This document shows, piece after piece, positions 17,250 to 25,273 of a stretch of 64,000 bases of DNA. The notes under the pieces were generated by a model. It was given only the letters and a program-made list of their open reading frames with translations. It was not told the origin of the DNA and searched no databases. Numbering within the stretch: the first letter of the stretch is position 1; the number at the start of each line of letters is the position of its first letter. Source of the stretch: Bradyrhizobium glycinis (GTDB taxonomy: Bacteria; Pseudomonadota; Alphaproteobacteria; Rhizobiales; Xanthobacteraceae). The stretch covers positions 310,001 to 374,000 of the forward strand of contig NZ_JACCHQ010000001.1 in assembly GCF_016031655.1 (NCBI RefSeq). The letters run 5' to 3'. The position numbers and the translations under genes are program-made.

Positions 17250-18539
17250 ATGAACAGATCAGCTCTGTGCACGAAGGTGGCCGCAGTGCTGTGGACCGTC
17301 TTTGTCGCATCGTCGGGGCATGCCGACATGGTCGGACACGGTGGCCCGATACGGGCTCTCGCCATTTCGCCCGATGGCGACAGCCTTCTCTCCGGCAGCT
17401 TCGACACCGCCGTCATCCGCTGGTCGCTCAGGACGGACACGGCAGAGCAAGTGCTGCGGTATCATGCCGACGGCATCAATGCCGTCGTCTTTCTCAAGGA
17501 CGGCCGCATGATCACGGCCGGCGCCGATGCGCGCATTGCGGTGTGGACGGCGGGCCGGCCGGAGCCGGACCGGGTGCTGGAGGGACATGTCGCTCCGATC
17601 GCCGCACTTGCTGCGTCGCCCGATGGGGCGCTTCTCGCATCGGCGTCATGGGACCGGACGGTGCGTCTGTGGTCGCTGTCGGACGGCACGTCCCGCGTGC
17701 TCGAGGGGCATACGCAGAACGTCAACGGCGTCGCTTTCCTGCCGGACGGCAGGCTCGTCAGCGTAGGCTACGATCTCGCGCTGCGCATCTGGCGTTTGCC
17801 GGAGGGCCGGTCTGAGATCGTGACGTTGCCGGCGCCGCTGAACGCGGTGGCTGTCGCGCCGGATGGTGAAATCGTCACAGGCGCGGTCGATGGCAGGCTG
17901 CGCATGCTGACGACGGACGGCAAGGTCAGCGGCGAGGTCGCGGCCGGTCCGACACCGGTGGTCGCCTTGGCCATGTCGGCGGACGGCGCACTGATCGCTG
18001 CGGCCGGGATCGGCGGCACCGTGGCGATCATCGATCGCAAGTCGCGCAACCTGCTGCGCACCCTGGTGGGGCCCGGGCTGCCGGTGTGGGCGGTCGCCTT
18101 CCTTGCCGATCGCGAGACACTGATGACGGGTGGAGCGGACGGCAGGATCAGGCGCTGGAATGCGCGCACCGGCGATCCCATCGGTTCAAGCCTGATCGGC
18201 ACACCGGCCGACCCGCTTGCTGCCTACGCCGGCGATCATGGCGCCGATGTGTTTCGGGCGTGTGTTGCCTGCCACACGCTCTCGGACAAGGAGGTTCAGC
18301 GTGCGGGTCCCACACTTGCAGGACTCTACGGCCGCAAGATCGCTTCGCTGCCGGGATATCGCTTCTCCGATGCGCTGAAGACGATGGACATCGTCTGGAC
18401 GCCGGAAACCGTCGCACGATTGTTCGAAATCGGGCCGAATGCCTACACCCCCGGCACGAAGATGCCGGAGCAGCGCATCGGCTCGGCCGAGGACCGGCGC
18501 GCGCTCACCGAATTTCTGGCCCGCGCGACCTCGCGATGA
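17250..18539 (+). CDS. WD40 beta-propeller fused to a c-type cytochrome
   Basis: 429 residues. A signal peptide occupies about residues 1-25 (CTKVAAVLWTVFVASSGHAD). WD40-type repeats follow through about residue 310, each with a GH...D pattern (GHGGPIRALAISPDG, GHVAPIAALAASPDG, GHTQNVNGVAFLPDG). The C-terminal domain holds one haem c site, FRACVACH, with Cys338, Cys341 and His342, and a probable axial Met in TKMPEQRIG. It should be periplasmic. The ATG at 17250 follows CCAGGA; the open frame extends far upstream but is not coding-like there. It converges on the Fe-S protein gene and may take part in electron transfer, which is inferred. Confidence 0.85.
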   Translation: MNRSALCTKVAAVLWTVFVASSGHADMVGHGGPIRALAISPDGDSLLSGSFDTAVIRWSLRTDTAEQVLRYHADGINAVVFLKDGRMITAGADARIAVWTAGRPEPDRVLEGHVAPIAALAASPDGALLASASWDRTVRLWSLSDGTSRVLEGHTQNVNGVAFLPDGRLVSVGYDLALRIWRLPEGRSEIVTLPAPLNAVAVAPDGEIVTGAVDGRLRMLTTDGKVSGEVAAGPTPVVALAMSADGALIAAAGIGGTVAIIDRKSRNLLRTLVGPGLPVWAVAFLADRETLMTGGADGRIRRWNARTGDPIGSSLIGTPADPLAAYAGDHGADVFRACVACHTLSDKEVQRAGPTLAGLYGRKIASLPGYRFSDALKTMDIVWTPETVARLFEIGPNAYTPGTKMPEQRIGSAEDRRALTEFLARATSR

Positions 18540-18575
18540 TTGGCTCTTCCGGCCTTGCGACGATGTCCGCTTCGT

Positions 18576-20660
18576 CTAGTCCTTGCCGTCCCGCTGGCGG
18601 AGATAATCATCCGTAGTTCGCGGCGGCGTTCGTTCCGGAACGCCCTTGAACGGATCGAATTGCTGTTCGCTCATGACCACGACGCGGCAGTCTGCGCACA
18701 TCCTGAGCGCTTCGATCCGCTTGTCGCCGGTCGGGTACATCCAGTGCCGGCCTTCGAGCTTGGCGGCGATGCGGTCGATCGTGCTCTTGACGCCGAAGGG
18801 CGTGCCGCAGCGGACGCAGAGTGCGGGCTCCTCTTCCTTGATGACAACGGCGGGCGCGCGCGCCGCGCGGAAATCGATCTGCGGCTTGAGGCTGATGACC
18901 TTTTCCGGACAGGTGCTCTGGCACAGGCCGCACTGCACGCAGGCATCTTCGATGAATTTCAGCACCGGCCGCTCGGGATCGTCGCGCAGCGCACCCGTCG
19001 GGCACGCCGAGACGCAGGAGAGGCACAGCGTGCAGCCGTCGGTGTCGACGCTGATCGCGCCGATCGGCGCACCTTGCGGCAGCGCGATCACGTCGACCGG
19101 CTGCGGTGCCAGCCGGTGCAGCTCGCTGAGCGCGAACCGCAGGAGGTCGCGCCGCTTGCCGACGGTCTTGAATGTTGCCGGCGCCGCGATTGCGTCGAGC
19201 GCGCCGATATCAGTCAAATGCTGGCCGAGCGCGTCCGGATCGTCGGTTTCGATGGTGGCGAGGCGACGGCCCGCAAATCCAAGGCCGCCGAGGATCGCGT
19301 CGGCCATCGCGATCGTCTGCGTCAATCCGGTCACGTCGTGGCGCGGCTTGCCACGGAGTAGGAAGCGCACGGCAGAGACGCCATAGGCGAAGGCGCCGAC
19401 GATCGCCTCCAGCCCGACCTGCGTGAGCTCGTTGACGGCAAAGGGGAGCACGTTCGCCGGCAGGCCGTCGCCATGCCGCGCGAGCGCGTCGATCAGAGGC
19501 GTACCGTGCGGGCTGTCATGAAAGAGCAGCACCGCATTCGCGCCGCCGGCCTCGCGATAGGCGAGCAGCATGGCGCGAAGTCTCTGGAGCTGCGTATCGG
19601 CGGGCGGCAGCGTGTAGGAGACCGCGCCGGTCGGGCAGGCCGCCGCGCATTGGCCGCAGCCCGCGCAGATGTTCGGATCGATGGCGACATGATCGCCGAC
19701 GGGCGTGATCGCCCCGGTCGGGCAAAGATCGAGACAGCGATGGCAGCCCGTGCGCTTCGAGCGCGAATGGGCGCAAAGCGCGGGCGCAACCTCGACATAT
19801 CTGGGCTTGTCGAAGCTGCCGACGAGATCGCGCGCGGTCAGCACGGCGCGCAGCACCGCGGCGGGATCTTTTGCGTCGGCGCGGAGATAGCCGTCCCGCA
19901 GGTCGTGGGCGGGAAACAGTGGCGGGCCGCCGGAAAGATCGAGCACGATGTCGCAACGCGAGGTCACCCCACTCCGCGGCGGGTCGAGCACGAAGCGATC
20001 GCGCGAGGAGGGGCGGGGACGCGCATAATCGTCGATTACAAGCTCGAATGCGCCGAAATGTCCCTTCGCGGAGCGGATGGTTCCCTTCACGATCGGGAAC
20101 ACCGTGGCAACCGGGGGCACCGTGTCGTCGAGCTGCTTCAGCATCACCGTGACGTCGAGGTGATCGGCGAGCAGGCGGCCGGCTTCGACCGCGGCCTCAT
20201 CGCGCCCGTAGATCAGGATGACGCCCTCGCTCGACAAGGTGACGAGCGGATAGTCCGGGGCGGGGATGGAGGCGGATGCGAGCAGGGCGGCCATCTTTGC
20301 ACCGGCGCGCGCACCGTCGCGGGACCAGCCGGCCGTTTCGCGGATATTGACGAAGCTGATCGCATCAGACCGCTCGCCGGCCTCGTCCGAAAACTGCGCT
20401 GCCTGCTGCGTGCAGGCGACCGTCAACTCGCCTTCTGCCGCGGCCATCTTGCGGAAATGATCGAGCTCCGCCCCGCAGAGATGGCGAAAGCTCCTGACCT
20501 CGCTGTTCGGACATCCGCGCCGGATCGCAGCCACGTCGAGGGGCATCGTGTCTTCGCACGAGCAGATCAGGATGGTCTTCGACGGCCGCTCCAGGTTAAC
20601 CTCTCCGCCATTCGGACGCCGACGACGGACTCGCGCCGGCCCTTCGCCTCGTATAGACAT
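18576..20660 (-). CDS. Large 4Fe-4S ferredoxin-type protein of the formate dehydrogenase locus
   Basis: 694 residues with two pairs of ferredoxin clusters. One is near residues 290-345 (CHRCLDLCPTGAI, then CAGCGQCAAACPTGAV) and one near 545-610 (CTLCLSCVSACPTGAL, then CVQCGLCQSTCPEKVI). The C-terminus adds LCVRCGTPFG and ALRMCADCRVV, likely another metal site. An NAD-like fold precedes the first pair. It is probably a cytoplasmic electron carrier or cofactor-assembly factor for formate dehydrogenase; it faces the accessory operon across 50 bases. The ATG at 20660 has a poor ribosome site, and conserved sequence begins near residue 20, so a shorter rare start is possible. Confidence 0.78.
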   Translation of the reverse strand: MSIRGEGPARVRRRRPNGGEVNLERPSKTILICSCEDTMPLDVAAIRRGCPNSEVRSFRHLCGAELDHFRKMAAAEGELTVACTQQAAQFSDEAGERSDAISFVNIRETAGWSRDGARAGAKMAALLASASIPAPDYPLVTLSSEGVILIYGRDEAAVEAGRLLADHLDVTVMLKQLDDTVPPVATVFPIVKGTIRSAKGHFGAFELVIDDYARPRPSSRDRFVLDPPRSGVTSRCDIVLDLSGGPPLFPAHDLRDGYLRADAKDPAAVLRAVLTARDLVGSFDKPRYVEVAPALCAHSRSKRTGCHRCLDLCPTGAITPVGDHVAIDPNICAGCGQCAAACPTGAVSYTLPPADTQLQRLRAMLLAYREAGGANAVLLFHDSPHGTPLIDALARHGDGLPANVLPFAVNELTQVGLEAIVGAFAYGVSAVRFLLRGKPRHDVTGLTQTIAMADAILGGLGFAGRRLATIETDDPDALGQHLTDIGALDAIAAPATFKTVGKRRDLLRFALSELHRLAPQPVDVIALPQGAPIGAISVDTDGCTLCLSCVSACPTGALRDDPERPVLKFIEDACVQCGLCQSTCPEKVISLKPQIDFRAARAPAVVIKEEEPALCVRCGTPFGVKSTIDRIAAKLEGRHWMYPTGDKRIEALRMCADCRVVVMSEQQFDPFKGVPERTPPRTTDDYLRQRDGKD

Positions 20661-20710
20661 TATCCATCGGGAAGAAAAGGAAAGCGGAGGACGGCCTGCC
20701 GTCGATCCCA

Positions 20711-21451
20711 GTGAGCCATGTTTCCGCGGCGGAACCGATCTACCTGCCGCCGCCTTTCACATTGGTGCGGTTGCGCGAGAGCGGCGACGCTTTTGCCCAT
20801 GCATGCCGCATCGCACCGGAGAGCGGCGCCGGAACGCTCGTCTATGTCGGCCGCTTCGATCTCGCCGAGTTCGCCGTGGTGCTCGAGCCGGCCGAGCCGT
20901 TGCGCAGCGCGCGGCGCGCGTTCTATGCAGGCATGGTCGCGCTCACCGACGCGCTTCGCGCCTACGCGCCGCCGAGCAAGCCGATCACGATCGGCTGGCC
21001 GGATGCGATCAGGATCGACGGGGGGCTGGTCGGCGGCGGACGGTTGGGCTGGCCTTCCGAAGCCAGTGAGGACGCGCCGCCGCCCTGGCTGGTCTTCGGC
21101 GCGATGATACGGACGGTTGCCATGAACGAAGACGATCCAGGCGTCCACCCGCTGGCCTCGGCGCTCGACCAGGAAGGCTTTGGCGAGGCGGGCGCGGCGC
21201 AGATCACGGAGAGTTTCGCCCGGCACCTGATGCTGGCGCTGGACGGCTGGCGGGTCGACGGCTTTGACAGTGTCGCGCGCGACTATCTCACGCGGATTCC
21301 GCGTGAAAGGCAGACGGTGCAGCGCATCGATGATTGCGGCGACCTTCTGACGCGCCGCATCGGGACGGAAAGGATCGAACGAAGCGACCTCGTCCGGGCG
21401 CTCGCGGCGCCGTCCTGGCTCGATCCGGCCCTCGGAGGACCGCGCCTGTGA
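20711..21451 (+). CDS. Biotin/lipoate-protein ligase-like protein of the formate dehydrogenase operon
   Basis: 246 residues from a GTG. It has the overall pattern of the biotin/lipoate A/B ligase-like family: LPPPFTLVRLRESGDAFAHA, then PITIGWPDAIRIDGGLVGGG, then GFGEAGAAQITESFARHLML. The IGWPDAI(R)IDG stretch corresponds to the ligase substrate loop. Similar proteins lie beside formate dehydrogenase genes in other alphaproteobacteria, where their ligand is unknown. It is first in a tight operon, its stop overlapping the next GTG by four bases (GTGA). Confidence 0.7.
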   Translation: MSHVSAAEPIYLPPPFTLVRLRESGDAFAHACRIAPESGAGTLVYVGRFDLAEFAVVLEPAEPLRSARRAFYAGMVALTDALRAYAPPSKPITIGWPDAIRIDGGLVGGGRLGWPSEASEDAPPPWLVFGAMIRTVAMNEDDPGVHPLASALDQEGFGEAGAAQITESFARHLMLALDGWRVDGFDSVARDYLTRIPRERQTVQRIDDCGDLLTRRIGTERIERSDLVRALAAPSWLDPALGGPRL

Positions 21452-21987
21452 AGCTCCTGCGTACGATCGCGCTCGATCCCTCGGACACCTTCGTGTTCGA
21501 TGTGGCGGCAGAGCCGGGCGAATGGGCCGTCTCCGGCGCTTTCCGCTTCTGGGATTGTGATGGCGCGAAGCTCGAGGGCAAGGCACGCGCGGCGTTTCGC
21601 GGTGGTTTCCTCGGGGTGCAATCCTGGGGCTGGTCGACGCTGGCGCAGATCGTTCCGGCGACCGCAGACGATTACCACGGCCTGGTCGATCTCCTCGCGA
21701 GGCAACTCGTCGACCGTTTCGGCGCGCCGGACATGGCGGCAGCGAAAACGGCTGCGGAAGAGGAGGTCGCTTTCGCCCAGTCGCTCTGCAGCCATCCCAT
21801 CAGCTCGCTTATTGCAGTGCACCGCACCTCGAGCGACGGTGAGGTCCGCGAGTCCTTCCGCCGGCTGCAGCTCCGCGAAGGACAGGGGCATAGCAAGGCG
21901 TTCTCGTTCATGGAGATGGAGGACGACGTCCAGCCGGACGGCGATCTCAGGCTTGCGGATCTTGGCCGGGAGCCGACCGTCAGATGA
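21448..21987 (+). CDS. DUF6505-type protein of the formate dehydrogenase operon
   Basis: 179 residues starting at a GTG fused to the previous stop (GTGA). It begins VKLLRTIALDPSDTFVFDVA and contains GAFRFWDCDGAKLEGKARAA and GFLGVQSWGWSTLAQI. I place it in the DUF6505 group by resemblance and position; no catalytic motif, signal peptide or membrane segment is seen. It overlaps the next gene by four bases (ATGA), so it is made in step with the other accessory factors. A role in maturation of the formate dehydrogenase is inferred from context only. Confidence 0.65.
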   Translation: MKLLRTIALDPSDTFVFDVAAEPGEWAVSGAFRFWDCDGAKLEGKARAAFRGGFLGVQSWGWSTLAQIVPATADDYHGLVDLLARQLVDRFGAPDMAAAKTAAEEEVAFAQSLCSHPISSLIAVHRTSSDGEVRESFRRLQLREGQGHSKAFSFMEMEDDVQPDGDLRLADLGREPTVR

Positions 21988-22991
21988 ACGATTTCTGGAT
22001 CGCCTGTGGTCATCATCTGCTCGATCGCGACGAGGGCGGCGGGCTGCGCGTCACGGACGAATTTCTCAAAGCCTATTTTGCGCGTCCCGAGCTGATGCCG
22101 CCGGATGACGCGTGCCCGGTCGAACGCCGGCTGCACCGCGAACTGCTCGCCGACCCGCGTCAGGCGGTCAGCGCCGGCGAGATCGCCGAGATTGCCGATG
22201 CGGATGCCCGGGAGAATTGGCAGTTCGTGCTGGCGTTTCGCGATCTTCTGCTGCGGCATCCGACGCTCGAAGCCGCCTATCTTGCCTGGGTGCGATCAGG
22301 GGCGAACGATCTGCCGCCGCTGTTCGTCAACCAGCTCGTCCACGTCATCCTGCGCAACGCTCTGGATAGCTGTGACGACCCGCTCGTGCTCCGAGCGGCC
22401 GAACTGTTCTTCCGGACCCAGCGCGTCCTGCCGCATGAGCACGCTTTGTTGCTGGGAGACGAGGAAGTCGTCGGCGGCCGGAGCCCGACCCCGGTGCTCT
22501 CGCTGATGTCGATGCTCGGGGCCACCACCGATGCCGTGGTGGAGGTGTTGGGCGAGGAGAATGCCGAGGCGTACTGGCACCGGAGCGATCAGTTCGACAT
22601 GGCTCTCGACCTGACCGCGGACGGCCGCGGACCTCTAGCGCTGGCGCAGGTGATGACGCGCTGGGTCTCCCATCTGCTCGGCATCGACGTCGTGATCGAA
22701 CCGCTACGGGCGCTGCGCGAGGCCAAGCTGACCTGGTATGTCGGGCTCGATGCCGATGCCACGAGGCTCGGCGACCGTTTGTGGCACGGCGAAGAGCTCG
22801 GCGAGCGCGAGGCCGATCGCGTGCTCGCACTGTTCCGGCTGACCTTTGCGGATGCCAGCCGTGCCCTCGACGATGTCGGGGATGAACCGGTCTACCTGAT
22901 CCTATCGATGACTGCGGATCAGAAGCTCCGGATGAAGCCACAGAATCTCTTAACCGGACTGCCGGTGAAGCACCTGGAGATGGCGACATGA
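21984..22991 (+). CDS. DUF6352-type protein of the formate dehydrogenase operon
   Basis: 335 residues, starting MNDFWIACGHHLLDRDEGGG, predicted soluble and cytoplasmic. The family-like sequence WIACGHHLLDRD and ENWQFVLAFRDLLLRHPTLEAAYL is clear, but no enzyme motif is recognisable. It overlaps its neighbours by four bases on both sides. The family is repeatedly seen next to NAD-independent formate dehydrogenases; what it does is unknown. It could be a scaffold or a cofactor-handling protein. Confidence 0.68.
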   Translation: MNDFWIACGHHLLDRDEGGGLRVTDEFLKAYFARPELMPPDDACPVERRLHRELLADPRQAVSAGEIAEIADADARENWQFVLAFRDLLLRHPTLEAAYLAWVRSGANDLPPLFVNQLVHVILRNALDSCDDPLVLRAAELFFRTQRVLPHEHALLLGDEEVVGGRSPTPVLSLMSMLGATTDAVVEVLGEENAEAYWHRSDQFDMALDLTADGRGPLALAQVMTRWVSHLLGIDVVIEPLRALREAKLTWYVGLDADATRLGDRLWHGEELGEREADRVLALFRLTFADASRALDDVGDEPVYLILSMTADQKLRMKPQNLLTGLPVKHLEMAT

Positions 22992-23503
22992 GCCCCGCGG
23001 CAGTGCCGTCCCTCTCGATTGCCGTCGGCGTCGTGGTCGAGCGGCGCAAGGCCGATTCGCCTTGGGTCGATTTCATCTGGCGCGGAATTGCTGTCCTGCC
23101 GGACGAGCCGTCGACGCAACCCTGGACCGTGCTTCGCGAGCAGGACGGCACGACCCTGTTTTATGCCGGAAGAGCGACCATCGATCTTTATCCCTCGGAG
23201 ACGGCGCGCTATCGCGACAATCTCACCTCCGGCCGTCCGAGCGTCTGGACCGTGCTGTCGCCCTCGGAAGGCGCCTGGCCCTATGCCGTCACCGCGGTGA
23301 CCGCCGACCCCGCCGAGGGCGAAGGCTTTACCGAAGCCGCCGACAATCTCGTCGAGGCCGTGCCGATGCCGGAAGTGCTGCGCGAAGCGATTGAAAGCTT
23401 CGTGGCCGAGCACCATGTCGAGCGGGAATTCGTCAAGCGCAAGCGGCGCCGTGCCGACCCGGAGGCGCTGGCGCGGCGCGAACATGAAGGCGGACAGGAA
23501 TGA
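22988..23503 (+). CDS. DUF3305 protein of the formate dehydrogenase operon
   Basis: 171 residues, with the DUF3305 pattern SIAVGVVVERRKADSPWVDF, WTVLREQDGTTLFYAGRATI and NLTSGRPSVWTVL. The C-terminus is basic (REFVKRKRRRADPEALARRE). It is soluble, with no signal peptide. DUF3305 and DUF3306 genes are usually adjacent in formate dehydrogenase loci, as they are here with a four-base overlap (ATGA). Its biochemical role is unknown. Confidence 0.8.
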   Translation: MSPAAVPSLSIAVGVVVERRKADSPWVDFIWRGIAVLPDEPSTQPWTVLREQDGTTLFYAGRATIDLYPSETARYRDNLTSGRPSVWTVLSPSEGAWPYAVTAVTADPAEGEGFTEAADNLVEAVPMPEVLREAIESFVAEHHVEREFVKRKRRRADPEALARREHEGGQE

Positions 23504-24111
23504 GTGAGGAGGACTTCCTTGCGCGTTGGTCCCGCCGCAAACAGCAGTCGCGAGCGGAGCCGGCGAAGCCTGCCCCGGCGCAGCCGATGGCGCCGTCCGA
23601 GACCAAAGAGGACGAGACGGAGTTCGATCTGTCGAGTCTGCCGTCGATCGACGAGATCAATGCTGCCACCGACATCACGGCGTTCCTCAGCAAGGGGATT
23701 CCCCGCGAGTTGAGCCGTGCGGCCCTTCGCCGCGCTTGGGCGACCGATCCCGCGATTCGCGACTTCGTCGGGCTCGCGGAGAATGCATGGGACTTCAACG
23801 ACCCGACGGCGATGCCGGGATTTGGCCCGCTGGATTGCTCCTCGGAAGAGCTGGCCGCACTGGTCGATCGCATTGTCGGCGGCGTGCGCGAGGCGGCCCA
23901 ATCTCTTGCCGAAGCATCGATCGAAACGGCGGATTCTCCGGCGGAATCGCATCAAGCCGATGTGGCCCTTGTTTCCAATGTCGTTGAGCCGCCCGATGAG
24001 ACGCAGCACCTGGCAATCCCTGCTGCGGTGCAACCGACAGTGGGTGAAAGACCTGCGGATTCTGCGGAGCCCGTGAGGTCCCGCTCGCATGGTGGTGCAC
24101 TGCCGCGCTGA
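23500..24111 (+). CDS. DUF3306 protein of the formate dehydrogenase operon
   Basis: 203 residues. The N-terminal signature EEDFLARWSRRKQQSR is characteristic of DUF3306, followed by an acidic linker and DLSSLPSIDEINAATDITAF with RELSRAALRRAWATDPAIRD. The last 90 residues are low complexity and probably disordered. It overlaps DUF3305 by four bases and ends this overlapping run; the next gene starts 129 bases on. Partnership with DUF3305 in formate dehydrogenase assembly is inferred from the constant pairing. Confidence 0.8.
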   Translation: MSEEDFLARWSRRKQQSRAEPAKPAPAQPMAPSETKEDETEFDLSSLPSIDEINAATDITAFLSKGIPRELSRAALRRAWATDPAIRDFVGLAENAWDFNDPTAMPGFGPLDCSSEELAALVDRIVGGVREAAQSLAEASIETADSPAESHQADVALVSNVVEPPDETQHLAIPAAVQPTVGERPADSAEPVRSRSHGGALPR

Positions 24112-24240
24112 ACCACGACCAAAGGCTATAGGTACAGGCTATGGCAGGCGATTGACCGGCGCTGGAACCCGGATTACGCTACCTACTGCTTTGTAACAAA
24201 AGCGATAATCAAGCAGACGGGACTTGGATGGGAGGTCCAC

Positions 24241-25020
24241 GTGCGGGATGATGGACTTGATCGCGCGATCGATGCTGCGGGCGGCATCGGTCATCTTGCA
24301 CGTAAAATAGGCATCAGCCAGCCCTCCGTGTCGAATTGGACCCGTGTACCCGCACAACGGGTGATTGCAGTCGAAACGGCGACCGGCGTCTCCCGAAACG
24401 ACCTGCGGCCCGATCTTTACGGTGAGCAAGCCGGCTCGGCCGAGCTCGTCGATCCCATCGACGCGGCGCGCGCGCGGGAATACGCCTTACTCGCGGTGCT
24501 GCTGTCTGCACCTCCGTCGAAGCGCCTGCTCGATCAGCTCGCCGCGCTCAGCGGAGACGCGACGCCGCTCGGGCGCGCGCATGCGGCGCTCGCCGAGGCC
24601 GCCTCGAGCGCCGTCCCGGCGAAAGTTGAGCGGGAGTATTTCGACTTGTTCGTCGGGCTCGGCCGCGGCGAATTGCTGCCCTATGCCTCGTATTATCTCA
24701 CGGGTTTCCTCAACGAACGGCCGTTGTCGCGCCTGCGCGGCGACCTGATGACGCTCGGCATCGAGCGTATCGCCAACAATTCCGAACCCGAAGATCACGC
24801 CGCCATCCTGTGCGAGATCATGTCGGGCCTTGCCGATGGCCGCTTCGACGCCTCGCACGAGGCGCAGCGCGCCTTCTTCGAAAAGCATGTGTCGCCTTGG
24901 ATGGGGCGGCTGTTCGCCGACATGGAGAAATCGGGGGATGCCGGTTTCTATCGCGCAGTCGGCGCGCTGGGCCGCACCTTCATCGAAATCGAGACGGAAG
25001 CATTCACATTCGCCAGCTGA
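24241..25020 (+). CDS. TorD/DmsD-type chaperone with an N-terminal Cro/YdaS-like helix-turn-helix
   Basis: 259 residues from a GTG that has GGGAGG six bases upstream. Residues 1-55 form a YdaS/Cro-like helix-turn-helix (GGIGHLARKIGISQPSVSNW, then ETATGVSRNDLRPDLYG). From about residue 75 a TorD-like all-helical domain follows, with EREYFDLFVGLGRGELLPYA and the conserved Y-L-TGFLNE region. TorD proteins hold Tat-exported molybdoenzymes until cofactor insertion. The fused DNA-binding domain suggests the chaperone may also report apo-enzyme status to transcription; that is inference. In the gap before it, TTTGTAACAAA (24190-24200) is a small palindrome. Confidence 0.82.
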   Translation: MRDDGLDRAIDAAGGIGHLARKIGISQPSVSNWTRVPAQRVIAVETATGVSRNDLRPDLYGEQAGSAELVDPIDAARAREYALLAVLLSAPPSKRLLDQLAALSGDATPLGRAHAALAEAASSAVPAKVEREYFDLFVGLGRGELLPYASYYLTGFLNERPLSRLRGDLMTLGIERIANNSEPEDHAAILCEIMSGLADGRFDASHEAQRAFFEKHVSPWMGRLFADMEKSGDAGFYRAVGALGRTFIEIETEAFTFAS

Positions 25021-25049
25021 CCGAGCTGCCTCGGTCCGGGAGAGACGCG

Positions 25050-25259
25050 ATGAGTGACGAGACGAAAGCAAAGGTCGGACGCCGCGATTTTCTTCGCAAG
25101 GTCGGCTTGGGTACCGCCGGTGCCGGCGCGGCGCTTGCGACGCCGTTGGTCGGGTCCGCCCAGGCCGACAGCGAAACCAACGATGAGAAGCGCAAGGCGC
25201 GTTACAAGGAATCCGATCACGTGAAGACGTTCTACCGCGTCAATCGCTATCCGGCCTGA
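25050..25259 (+). CDS. Small Tat-signal protein (formate dehydrogenase accessory)
   Basis: 69 residues. A twin-arginine motif (GRRDFLRKVGLGTAGAGAAL) is followed by a hydrophobic stretch and APLVGSAQA-like cleavage region (ATPLVGSAQADS). The short mature part is charged (NDEKRKARYKESDHVKTFYR). Such proteins sit directly before the large subunit in many alphaproteobacterial formate dehydrogenase operons. It may travel with the enzyme through the Tat system or form a small extra subunit. The ATG at 25050 follows GGGAGAGACG. Confidence 0.75.
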   Translation: MSDETKAKVGRRDFLRKVGLGTAGAGAALATPLVGSAQADSETNDEKRKARYKESDHVKTFYRVNRYPA

Positions 25260-25273
25260 GAGGGAGGCTGCCC

